A program made the position numbers and the translations under genes. Below are positions 23,776 through 31,291 of a stretch of DNA of 64,000 nt, one piece after another; the first letter of the stretch is position 1, and each line of letters opens with the position of its first letter. The stretch covers positions 62,001 through 126,000 of the forward strand of contig NZ_JALDAX010000020.1 in NCBI RefSeq assembly GCF_022698145.1, read 5' to 3'. The stretch comes from Streptomyces spinosisporus. Its GTDB lineage: Bacteria; Actinomycetota; Actinomycetes; Streptomycetales; Streptomycetaceae. The notes under the pieces were generated by a model, which was not told the origin of the DNA, made no database searches, and was given only the letters and a program-made list of their open reading frames with translations.

Positions 23776-26091
23776 GTGGCCGCTCAGGCTCAGCAGGAAA
23801 CCGCGGTCGGCTCGGATCACGACTCACGTCGCGACCGGGAGATCAGCGTCGAACAGGAACATCTGGACCGGGTGTACCGGCGGCTCGAGGAGAAGATCCA
23901 CGAGGCCGAGTTCCTGATGAACGACGCGGCCATGCGCGGCCAGGTCGGCACCCCCGGCGCGCTCGCCGAGCGGGACGCCCAGGTCTTCCGGGCCGGTATC
24001 CACCTCAACCGCCTCAACAACGAGTTCGAGGACTTCCTCTTCGGCCGGATCGACCTGCTGCCCGGCAAGGACGGAAAGAAGGGGCCCGACGGCGCCTACA
24101 CCGCCGTCGAACCCGCCGACGGCGCCGTGCGCGAGGACGGCACGGCCGACATCGCCGAGACCCTGCACATCGGCCGCATCGGCGTCCTCGACTCCGAGTA
24201 CGCCCCGCTCGTCATCGACTGGCGGGCCCCCGCGGCCGCCCCCTTCTACCGCTCCACCCCCGTCGACCCCGGCCGGGTCGTGCGCCGCCGCGTCATCCGC
24301 TCCAAGGGCCGCAGGGTCCTCGGCGTCGAGGACGACCTGATGCGCCCCGAGCTCAAGGCCTTCCTCGACGGCCACGAGCTGCCCGTGATCGGGGACGGCG
24401 CCCTGATGGCCGCGCTCGGCCAGGCCCGCAGCCACACCATGCGCGACATCGTCGCCTCCATCCAGGCCGAGCAGGACCTGGTCATCCGCGCCCCCGCCGC
24501 CTCGGTCACCTACGTCGAGGGCGGCCCCGGCACCGGCAAGACCGCCGTCGCCCTGCACCGCGCCGCCTATCTCCTCTACCAGGACCGGCGCCGCTACGCG
24601 GGCGGCATCCTGATCGTCTCCCCGACCCCGCTCCTGGTCGCCTACACCGAAGGCGTTCTGCCCTCACTCGGCGAGGAGGGCCAGGTCGCCATCCGCGCCA
24701 TCGGCTCGCTCGTCGACGGCGTCGAGGCCACGCTCTACGACTCCCCGGCCACCGCCCGCGCCAAGGGCTCGTACCGCATGCTCAAGGTCCTGCGGAAGGC
24801 GGCGCGCGGGGCGCTGGAGCGGGAGGGCGCGCCCCGGCGGCTGCGCGTGGTCGCCTTCGGGCGCCGCCTGGAGCTGGAGGCGGACGCGCTGGAACGTATC
24901 CGCCGCGCCGCGCTCGGCGGCACCGCGCCCGTGAACCTGCTGCGCCCCCGCGCCCGCAAGCTGCTCCTCGACGCCCTGTGGGAGCAGTCCGGGTCCGCCG
25001 CCCGCCACACCGACCCGGAACTCGCCGCCGAACTGCGCTCCTCCTTCGACGACGACATCACCTCCGAGGACGTCTTCACCGACTTCCTGGACGCCTGGTG
25101 GCCGGAGCTGACCCCCGCCGCCGTACTGGAGGCGATGGCGGACGAACGCCGGCTCGGCCGCTGGGCCCGCCGCATCCTCAACCCCGGCGAGGTCCGCAGG
25201 GTCGCCCGCTCGCTCGCGCGCGACGGCCACTCCGTGCACGACATCGCCATGCTCGACGAGCTCCAGGCCGTCCTCGGCACCCCGGCCCGCCCGAAGAAGA
25301 GGCGCGAACTGGACCCGCTCGACCAGCTGACCGGCCTGGAGGAGCTGATGCCGGTCCGCGAGGAGTCGCAGCGCGAGCGGGCGGAGCGCCTCGCACAGGA
25401 GCGCACCGAGTACGCGCACGTCATTGTCGACGAGGCCCAGGACCTCACCCCGATGCAGTGGCGCATGGTCGGCCGCCGCGGCCGGCACGCCACCTGGACG
25501 GTCGTCGGCGACCCGGCCCAGTCCTCCTGGTCCGACGTCGACGAGGCGGCCGAGGCCCGCGACGAGGCCCTCGGCACCCGTCCGCGCCGCCGCTTCCAGC
25601 TGACGGTGAACTACCGCAACCCGGCCGAGATCGCCGAGCTGGCCGCCAAGGTGCTCGCCCTGGCCATGCCGGGCGCAGAATCCCCGACGGCGGTCCGCTC
25701 CACGGGCGTCGAGCCCCGCTTCGTACGGACCGAGAGCGGCCCCGGCGGACGCTCCTTGCTCGGGCACACCGTCCGGGAGGAGGCCGCCCGTCTCCTCGAC
25801 CGGGTCGACGGCACCGTCGGCGTCGTCGTCGCCATGCAGCGCCGCGAGGAGGCCGCCCGCTGGCTCGCCGGACTCGGCGACCGGGTGGTCGCCCTCGGCA
25901 GCCTGGAGGCGAAGGGCCTGGAGTACGACGCGACGGTCGTCGTCTCGCCCGCGGAGATCGCCGACGAGTCCCCGGCCGGTCTGCGCGTCCTGTACGTCGC
26001 CCTCACCCGCGCCACGCAGCAGCTGACGATCGTCTCGGCGGACCGTGACGAACCCGACGCGAACGCGGTGCCCGACCTGCTCAGGGATTAG
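23776..26091 (+). CDS. HelD-like UvrD-family ATPase, RNA polymerase recycling factor
   Basis: A 771-residue superfamily-1 motor of the HelD type. The N-terminus is a long helical arm (residues 20-100) as used by HelD to enter the RNA polymerase channels, then DSEYAPLVIDWRAPAAAPFY near 155, a HelD hallmark. Walker A is GGPGTGKT near 248, motif II VDEAQDLTPMQWR near 551, and motif VI lies in VALTRATQQL near 740. HelD proteins pull RNA polymerase off DNA, and HelR homologues in actinomycetes protect it from rifamycins; whether this copy does so cannot be seen. The GTG start follows GAAGGGGG. I did not find a rifamycin-associated element in the short upstream gap. Confidence 0.88.
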   Translation: MAAQAQQETAVGSDHDSRRDREISVEQEHLDRVYRRLEEKIHEAEFLMNDAAMRGQVGTPGALAERDAQVFRAGIHLNRLNNEFEDFLFGRIDLLPGKDGKKGPDGAYTAVEPADGAVREDGTADIAETLHIGRIGVLDSEYAPLVIDWRAPAAAPFYRSTPVDPGRVVRRRVIRSKGRRVLGVEDDLMRPELKAFLDGHELPVIGDGALMAALGQARSHTMRDIVASIQAEQDLVIRAPAASVTYVEGGPGTGKTAVALHRAAYLLYQDRRRYAGGILIVSPTPLLVAYTEGVLPSLGEEGQVAIRAIGSLVDGVEATLYDSPATARAKGSYRMLKVLRKAARGALEREGAPRRLRVVAFGRRLELEADALERIRRAALGGTAPVNLLRPRARKLLLDALWEQSGSAARHTDPELAAELRSSFDDDITSEDVFTDFLDAWWPELTPAAVLEAMADERRLGRWARRILNPGEVRRVARSLARDGHSVHDIAMLDELQAVLGTPARPKKRRELDPLDQLTGLEELMPVREESQRERAERLAQERTEYAHVIVDEAQDLTPMQWRMVGRRGRHATWTVVGDPAQSSWSDVDEAAEARDEALGTRPRRRFQLTVNYRNPAEIAELAAKVLALAMPGAESPTAVRSTGVEPRFVRTESGPGGRSLLGHTVREEAARLLDRVDGTVGVVVAMQRREEAARWLAGLGDRVVALGSLEAKGLEYDATVVVSPAEIADESPAGLRVLYVALTRATQQLTIVSADRDEPDANAVPDLLRD

Positions 26092-26149
26092 AAGCGGATG
26101 AAGTCCCGGTACGGGAATGGCCTTACGGGATCTGTTTGTTAGCCTGGAC

Positions 26150-26285
26150 GTGGCACCGGCTCGATCCAAGCCCCCGGGCCCAACCTTCGTCGCTACGAGC
26201 GACCACTTGCCGCGAGGCGAGCATGGCGGGTCGGTGCCACTTGAACCACACAGGCCCGCGTCACCCGGTGACGCGGGCCTGAGTT
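26150..26285 (+). ncRNA. Candidate structured small RNA or leader RNA upstream of malic enzyme
   Basis: The 304-bp gap between the HelD-like and malic-enzyme genes holds a compact RNA-like fold. A 14-bp closing helix pairs 26150-26163 (GTGGCACCGGCTCG) with 26227-26240 (CGGGTCGGTGCCAC), with two G-U pairs. Inside are a 6-bp hairpin with loop ACG (26189-26203) and a 6-bp hairpin with a GCGA tetraloop of the GNRA class (26206-26221). An intrinsic terminator follows at once (26251-26285). A -10-like TAGCCT at 26140-26145 would start transcription exactly at the helix; I see no good -35. It may be a free-standing sRNA, or an attenuating leader of the malic-enzyme gene 110 bp further on. I do not recognise the family. 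Confidence 0.6.
26251..26285 (+). terminator. Strong intrinsic terminator between HelD-like and malic enzyme genes
   Basis: CAGGCCCGCGTCA (26251-26263), loop CCCGG, TGACGCGGGCCTG (26269-26281): a perfect 13-bp stem followed by GAGTTTTG. It is one of the few terminators in the window with a T-run. It ends the candidate RNA at 26150 or the upstream gene. Confidence 0.85.
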
Positions 26286-26395
26286 TTGCCGTGAACAAAA
26301 CGTCCGTAATCGGGGGCGACTAACGCCTACTCGACGGTAGGTGCGACGATCGGACGGCATATCCAGCGTCACGGTGAAAGCAGAGGAAGTCGGCC

Positions 26396-27808
26396 ATGGC
26401 AACGGCGCCCAGCGTCTCCTACTCGATTACGGTCCGGTTGGAGGTGCCCGCGAGCGGCACCGCGGTCTCCCAGATCACCACCGCCGTGGAGTCCCACGGA
26501 GGCTCGGTGACCGGCCTGGACGTCACCGCATCCGGCCACGAGAAGCTCCGTATCGACGTCACCATCGCGGCCAGCTCCACCGCCCACGCCGACGAGATCG
26601 TCCAGCAGCTGCGCGGCATCGAGGGCGTCACCCTCGGCAAGGTCTCCGACCGTACGTTCCTGATGCACCTCGGCGGCAAGATCGAGATGGCGTCGAAGCA
26701 CCCCATCCGCAACCGTGACGACCTGTCCATGGTCTACACCCCGGGTGTGGCCCGGGTGTGCATGGCGATCGCCGAGAACCCCGAGGACGCCCGCCGTCTG
26801 ACCATCAAGCGCAACTCCGTTGCGGTCGTGACGGACGGCTCGGCCGTGCTGGGCCTCGGCAACATCGGCCCCAAGGCCGCGCTGCCGGTCATGGAGGGCA
26901 AGGCGGCCCTCTTCAAGCGCTTCGCCGGCATCGACGCCTGGCCGCTGTGCCTCGACACCCAGGACACCGACGCGATCGTCGAGATCGTGAAGGCGATCGC
27001 CCCGGGCTTCGCCGGCATCAACCTGGAGGACATCTCCGCGCCCCGCTGCTTCGAGATCGAGGCCCGGCTGCGCGAGGCCCTCGACATCCCCGTCTTCCAC
27101 GACGACCAGCACGGCACCGCGATCGTCGTGCTCGCCGCCCTGACGAACGCGCTGCGGGTCACGGGCAAGGCCATCGAGAACATCCGCGTCGTCATGTCCG
27201 GCGCGGGCGCGGCCGGTACCGCCATCCTCAAGCTGCTGCTCGCCGCGGGTGTGAAGAACGCCGTCGTCGCCGACATCCACGGCGTCGTGCACGCCGGCCG
27301 GGACGATCTGCGCCAGGCCCCCGCCGACTCGCCGCTGCGCTGGATCGCCGACAACACCAACCCCGAGGGCCTGACCGGCACGCTCAAGGAGGCCGTGCGC
27401 GGCGCGGACGTCTTCATCGGCGTCTCGGCCCCGAACGTGCTGGACGGCGAGGACGTCGCGGCCATGGCGGACGGTGCGATCGTGTTCGCGCTCGCGAATC
27501 CCGACCCCGAGGTGGACCCGGCGATCGCCCGTCAGACGGCGGCGGTTGTGGCCACCGGCCGCTCCGACTTCCCCAACCAGATCAACAACGTGCTGGTCTT
27601 CCCGGGCGTCTTCCGCGGTCTGCTGGACGCCCAGTCCCGTACGGTCAACACCGACATGATGCTGGCCGCCGCGACCGCTCTCGCGGACGTGGTGACCGAG
27701 GACGAGCTGAACCCGAACTACATCATCCCGAGCGTCTTCAACGACAAGGTCGCGGGCGCGGTGGCCGGGGCGGTGCGGGACGCGGCGAAGGCCGTGGCAG
27801 GGGCGTAG
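26396..27808 (+). CDS. NAD(P)-dependent malic enzyme with N-terminal ACT domain
   Basis: A 470-residue malic enzyme (malate to pyruvate plus CO2) of the short bacterial type preceded by an ACT regulatory domain (residues 1-75, SITVRLEVPASGTAVSQITT). The malic domain shows YTPGVARVC with the catalytic Tyr near 113, GLGNIGP and KAALPVMEGKA with the catalytic Lys, and VFHDDQHGTA with metal ligands near 235. The Rossmann nucleotide site is VVMSGAGAAGTAILKLLL near 265. It feeds pyruvate and reducing power from C4 acids. It is preceded by a structured RNA candidate and followed by a hairpin terminator. Confidence 0.93.
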   Translation: MATAPSVSYSITVRLEVPASGTAVSQITTAVESHGGSVTGLDVTASGHEKLRIDVTIAASSTAHADEIVQQLRGIEGVTLGKVSDRTFLMHLGGKIEMASKHPIRNRDDLSMVYTPGVARVCMAIAENPEDARRLTIKRNSVAVVTDGSAVLGLGNIGPKAALPVMEGKAALFKRFAGIDAWPLCLDTQDTDAIVEIVKAIAPGFAGINLEDISAPRCFEIEARLREALDIPVFHDDQHGTAIVVLAALTNALRVTGKAIENIRVVMSGAGAAGTAILKLLLAAGVKNAVVADIHGVVHAGRDDLRQAPADSPLRWIADNTNPEGLTGTLKEAVRGADVFIGVSAPNVLDGEDVAAMADGAIVFALANPDPEVDPAIARQTAAVVATGRSDFPNQINNVLVFPGVFRGLLDAQSRTVNTDMMLAAATALADVVTEDELNPNYIIPSVFNDKVAGAVAGAVRDAAKAVAGA

Positions 27809-27875
27809 ATGTGCTCAGGCTGTGAGGATCGCCACGGCAAGGCCTTGCATCGGCGCGTCGTGGAACCCGGCCCTT

Positions 27876-27902
27876 CTGGCCGACGTTTATCGTGTCGGCC
27901 AG
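27876..27902 (+). terminator. Terminator after malic enzyme
   Basis: CTGGCCGAC (27876-27884), 9-base loop GTTTATCGT, GTCGGCCAG (27894-27902); a T-run CTCTTTTCG follows about 10 bases later. The rest of the 329-bp gap to hupA holds the hupA promoter region but no further gene that I can support. Confidence 0.7.
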
Positions 27903-28137
27903 GCTCAGACCCTCTTTTCGTGTGACTCCCAAGGGTGTTCTCACGACTCCTGCGGGTGCCGGATTGGCTTTCGCGCCGCAGGTGGGGGCAGGATGCGTCT
28001 CTGGGCGCGAGGGTCTGACGTCGGACCCGGGGCCCGGGCCTCACCGAGGACCCTGGCAGCATCGGCTTCACCGTGCCCAACATGCGGCTCCGCCGCGTGG
28101 CACGCCTCAACGGCAAGAAGAACACGGGAGTAACAAC

Positions 28138-28419
28138 ATGAACCGCAGTGAGCTGGTGGCCGCGCTGGCCGACCGCGCCGAGGTGACCCGCAAGGACGCC
28201 GACGCCGTTCTGGCCGCGTTCGCCGAGACGGTCGGCGAGATCGTCGCCAAGGGGGACGAGAAGGTCACCATCCCCGGCTTCCTGACCTTCGAGCGCACCC
28301 ACCGTGCCGCTCGCACCGCGCGCAACCCGCAGACCGGCGACCCGATCCAGATCCCGGCCGGCTACAGCGTGAAGGTCTCCGCGGGCAGCAAGCTCAAGGA
28401 AGCCGCCAAGGGCAAGTAG
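28138..28419 (+). CDS. hupA: HU-family nucleoid-associated DNA-binding protein
   Basis: A 93-residue histone-like protein of the short HU type. The sequence opens MNRSELVAALADRAEVTRKD, and the DNA-binding arm signature GFLTFERTHRAARTARNPQT with its intercalating Pro region is complete; the ending SKLKEAAKGK has no long Lys/Ala tail. That separates it from the longer HupS form of Streptomyces, so this is the vegetative HupA type, beside murA as in other streptomycetes (from memory). It bends and compacts DNA as a dimer. The ATG follows GGGAG with normal spacing; it ends before a large bidirectional terminator. Confidence 0.95.
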   Translation: MNRSELVAALADRAEVTRKDADAVLAAFAETVGEIVAKGDEKVTIPGFLTFERTHRAARTARNPQTGDPIQIPAGYSVKVSAGSKLKEAAKGK

Positions 28420-28475
28420 GCGCTCCGCTTCGAGCGCCGGGCGACTGCGGGCCGTACTCCGGCTGACGGTGCGTC

Positions 28476-28516
28476 CGTGGCTGGTCGCGCAGTTCCCCGC
28501 GCCCCTTCAGGGGCGC
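28476..28516 (+). repeat. Streptomyces dispersed repeat, copy 1 (with terminal hairpin)
   Basis: CGTGGCTGGTCGCGCAGTTC at 28476 continues to CCCCT at 28506; the same 31-bp core recurs at 32638-32668 and 46156-46186 on the same strand. This copy ends in a hairpin, GCGCCCC-TTCA-GGGGCGC (28499-28516), just downstream of hupA, and may help termination. I recall the core as a very common intergenic element of Streptomyces genomes. Confidence 0.8.
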
Positions 28517-28525
28517 CTTCCGCAC

Positions 28526-28575
28526 AACGCCGGTGGGGCGGTAACCCGAGCTCGGGTTACCGCCCCACCGGCGTT
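28526..28575. terminator. 50-bp perfect palindrome, bidirectional terminator between hupA and murA
   Basis: The arms are 28526-28550 and 28551-28575, 25 bp each, complementary without a mismatch and with no spacer at the centre (GAGCTC). As RNA it gives a stem of about 23 bp in either direction. It lies between the convergent hupA (ends 28419) and murA (ends 28596) and would stop both. Confidence 0.85.
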
Positions 28576-28595
28576 CGTACGACTCTGCGAGGGCT

Positions 28596-29936
28596 CTATC
28601 CGAGGGCCTTGCCCGGCAGTTCCACCTTGGCGCCGAGCTCCACGAGCTTCTCCATGAAGTTCTCGTAGCCGCGGTTGATGAGGTCGATGCCGTGGACGCG
28701 GGAGGTGCCCTGGGCTGCGAGGGCCGCGATGAGGTAGGAGAAGCCGCCGCGGAGGTCGGGGATGACGAGGTCGGCGCCCTGGAGTTTCGTGGGGCCGGAG
28801 ACGACCGCGGAGTGCAGGAAGTTGCGCTGGCCGAAGCGGCAGTCGGAGCCGCCCAGGCACTCGCGGTACAGCTGGATGTGAGCACCCATCTGGTTGAGCG
28901 CGGAGGTGAAGCCGAGGCGGGACTCGTAGACCGTCTCGTGGACGATGGACAGCCCCGTCGCCTGCGTGAGAGCGACCACCAGCGGCTGCTGCCAGTCCGT
29001 CTGGAATCCCGGGTGCACATCCGTCTCCAGCGCGATGGACTTCAACTGCCCACCGGGGTGCCAGAACCGGATGCCCTGGTCGTCGATCTCGAAGGCGCCC
29101 CCCACCTTCCGGTAGGTGTTGAGGAACGTCATCATCGAGCGCTGCTGGGCGCCGCGGACGTAGATGTTGCCCTCGGTCGCGAGCGCGGCGGACGCCCAGG
29201 AGGCGGCCTCCAGGCGGTCCGGCAGCGCGCGGTGGTTGTAGCCGCCGAGCCGGTCCACACCCGTGATGCGGATCGTGCGGTCGGTGTCCATCGCGATGAT
29301 GGCGCCCATCTTCTGCAGGACGCAGATCAGGTCCTCGATCTCCGGCTCCACGGCCGCGTTCGAGAGTTCGGTGACCCCTTCCGCGAGGACCGCCGTGAGC
29401 AGCACCTGCTCGGTCGCGCCGACGGACGGGTACGGCAGCCGGATCTTCGTGCCGCGCAGCCGCTGCGGCGCCTCCAGGTACTGCCCGTCCGCCCGCTTCT
29501 CGATCCGCGCGCCGAACTGCCGCAGCACCTCGAAGTGGAAGTCGATGGGCCGGCCGCCGATGTCGCAGCCGCCGAGGCCCGGGATGAAGGCGTGGCCGAG
29601 ACGGTGCAGCAGCGGTCCGCAGAAGAGGATCGGGATGCGCGACGAACCCGCGTGGGCATCGATGTCAGCGACGTTCGCGCTCTCCACGTGGGACGGGTCC
29701 ATCACCAGCTCGCCCGGCTCCTCACCCGGACGGACCGTCACTCCGTGCAACTGCAGCAGGCCACGTACGACTCGGACGTCACGAATGTCCGGAACGTTGC
29801 GCAGTCGACTCGGTTCACTGCCCAGCAGGGCGGCGACCATTGCCTTCGGTACGAGGTTCTTCGCACCGCGGACACGGATCTCGCCCTCCAGCGGAGTTCC
29901 GCCGTGGACAAGCAGGACATCGTCGTTGACGGTCAT
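28596..29936 (-). CDS. murA: UDP-N-acetylglucosamine 1-carboxyvinyltransferase
   Basis: MurA, 446 residues, adds enolpyruvate from PEP to UDP-GlcNAc in the first committed step of peptidoglycan synthesis. The start shows the Lys-Asn pair in RVRGAKNLVPKAMVAALLG. The active-site loop reads GLGGCDIGGRP, so the fosfomycin-reactive Cys is present, unlike the Asp of mycobacteria; the enzyme should be fosfomycin-sensitive unless protected otherwise. DLRGGFSYLIAALAAQG near the end is the conserved substrate loop. ATG 29936 gives the standard N-terminus TVNDDVLLVHGG; a start at 29996 would add 20 unconserved residues. A single cytoplasmic gene facing hupA. Confidence 0.93.
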   Translation of the reverse strand: MTVNDDVLLVHGGTPLEGEIRVRGAKNLVPKAMVAALLGSEPSRLRNVPDIRDVRVVRGLLQLHGVTVRPGEEPGELVMDPSHVESANVADIDAHAGSSRIPILFCGPLLHRLGHAFIPGLGGCDIGGRPIDFHFEVLRQFGARIEKRADGQYLEAPQRLRGTKIRLPYPSVGATEQVLLTAVLAEGVTELSNAAVEPEIEDLICVLQKMGAIIAMDTDRTIRITGVDRLGGYNHRALPDRLEAASWASAALATEGNIYVRGAQQRSMMTFLNTYRKVGGAFEIDDQGIRFWHPGGQLKSIALETDVHPGFQTDWQQPLVVALTQATGLSIVHETVYESRLGFTSALNQMGAHIQLYRECLGGSDCRFGQRNFLHSAVVSGPTKLQGADLVIPDLRGGFSYLIAALAAQGTSRVHGIDLINRGYENFMEKLVELGAKVELPGKALG

Positions 29937-30180
29937 GTATCTCGCGTTCCGATGAGTGGGGCAGGGGCCAGAAGGGAAAGGGTAATCGCCGCCCACCCCC
30001 CTTCTGTAAGCCCAAGTGCCACCCAGCTACGTCATAGCTTCGTCACAACACGAACCGCTCCTGGCCGGGCACATGGGGTCACCGTTCCTATTGTGCGCCG
30101 GGCATGCTTCTTTCTGCCCTGAGCTGCAATCACCCTTCTTACCCGCATTGCCTCCCCGCGCCGGGGCAAGATGCGGGATC

Positions 30181-30762
30181 ATGTCTGCCATGACCGAGGT
30201 GTCCTCGCTCACAGGGCGGTTGCTCGTGGCAACGCCCGCCCTGGCGGACCCGAACTTCGACCGTGCGGTGGTGCTCCTTCTCGACCACGACGAGGAGGGC
30301 TCGCTCGGTGTGGTCCTCAATCGTCCGACCCCGGTGGACGTCGGCGACATCCTCGAGGGCTGGGCGGACCTCGCCGGTGAGCCGGGTGTCGTCTTCCAGG
30401 GCGGTCCGGTCTCCCTCGACTCGGCGCTCGGGGTCGCCGTCATCCCCGGCGGCACGGCCCCGGACGGCGCGCCGCTGGGCTGGCGCAGAGTGCACGGCGC
30501 GATCGGTCTGGTCGACCTGGAGGCACCGCCCGAGCTGCTCGCCTCGGCCCTCGGCTCGCTCAGGATCTTCGCCGGATACGCCGGCTGGGGCCCCGGCCAG
30601 CTGGAGGACGAGCTGGTCGAGGGCGCGTGGTACGTCGTCGAGTCGGAGCCCGGCGATGTCTCGTCCCCGTCGCCGGAAAGACTCTGGCGCGAGGTCCTGC
30701 GCCGTCAGCGCAACGAGCTCGCGATGGTGGCCACGTATCCGGACGACCCGTCGCTCAACTGA
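30181..30762 (+). CDS. YqgE/AlgH family protein
   Basis: A 193-residue protein of the YqgE/AlgH family (DUF179). Visible family features are SLTGRLLVATPALADPNFDR at the start, HDEEGSLGVVLNRPTPVDVG, VFQGGPVSLDSAL and FAGYAGWGPGQLEDEL. The biochemical role of the family is unknown. ATG 30181 or ATG 30190 are both possible; GGGAT upstream fits the first. It is divergent from murA across 244 bp that must hold both promoters. Confidence 0.9.
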   Translation: MSAMTEVSSLTGRLLVATPALADPNFDRAVVLLLDHDEEGSLGVVLNRPTPVDVGDILEGWADLAGEPGVVFQGGPVSLDSALGVAVIPGGTAPDGAPLGWRRVHGAIGLVDLEAPPELLASALGSLRIFAGYAGWGPGQLEDELVEGAWYVVESEPGDVSSPSPERLWREVLRRQRNELAMVATYPDDPSLN

Positions 30763-30792
30763 TCCGTGTGACCTTCAGTACCCTTGGCCTTT

Positions 30793-31071
30793 ATGAGCAC
30801 TCTTGAGCCCGAGCGCGGGACTGGTACGGGGACCCTCGTAGAGCCGACGCCGCAGGTGTCGCACGGCGACGGCGACCACGAGCGCTTCGCCCACTACGTC
30901 CAGAAGGACAAGATCATGGCGAGCGCCCTCGACGGCACGCCCGTCGTGGCGCTGTGCGGCAAGGTGTGGGTGCCGGGCCGCGATCCGAAGAAGTACCCCG
31001 TGTGTCCCATGTGCAAGGAGATCTACGAGTCCATGGGTGCCGGCGGCGACGACCAGGGCGGCGACAAGTAG
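30793..31071 (+). CDS. DUF3039 small zinc-ribbon-like protein
   Basis: A 92-residue actinobacterial protein of the DUF3039 family. The conserved core is KDKIMASALDGTPVVALCGK, then VWVPGRDPKKYPVCPMCKEI, with three Cys (C-x17-C-x2-C) that suggest zinc binding. ATG 30793 is preferred: TACCCT at 30779-30784 resembles a -10 box only 8 bases before it, so the mRNA may be leaderless. Function unknown; widely kept in streptomycetes. Confidence 0.85.
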   Translation: MSTLEPERGTGTGTLVEPTPQVSHGDGDHERFAHYVQKDKIMASALDGTPVVALCGKVWVPGRDPKKYPVCPMCKEIYESMGAGGDDQGGDK

Positions 31072-31180
31072 GACGGCCCGCTCCCGCCTGAGAGCCGTGA
31101 GGCCCTCGGGGTGCGTTTTGACGCGCTTCGGGGGCCTTTGTGCTGCCCGCCGTTGCAGGGGATGCGTCGGCCGGTCACGA

Positions 31181-31196
31181 AGTGGTTGAGACCTCT
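31181..31196. promoter_or_regulatory. Probable DasR operator (dre site) of the GlcNAc-oligomer operon
   Basis: AGTGGTTGAGACCTCT matches the DasR-responsive element A(G/C)TGGTCTAGACCA(G/C)T at 13 of 16 positions and lies 95 bp before the binding-protein start. DasR is the GntR-type repressor of chitin/GlcNAc genes in Streptomyces, released by GlcN-6-P. The operon downstream encodes an ABC importer plus beta-N-acetylhexosaminidase, which fits. A GGTC-containing near-repeat lies at about 31199-31219, and a GTTGCAAC palindrome at 31263-31270 could be a second operator. Confidence 0.6.
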
Positions 31197-31291
31197 TGTG
31201 GTCATGTTCATGTGGTCCCTAGCCTCCGTGGTGTTGTGCAGAGCGAAACTGTCATTGCATATGTTGCAACGCCTGCTCGGAGGGTCACTCG

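Noticed and set aside
26117..26323. 68-residue open frame over the structured RNA region
   Set aside because: It crosses a strong terminator hairpin, has no ribosome-binding site, and its sequence is explained better by the RNA helices.
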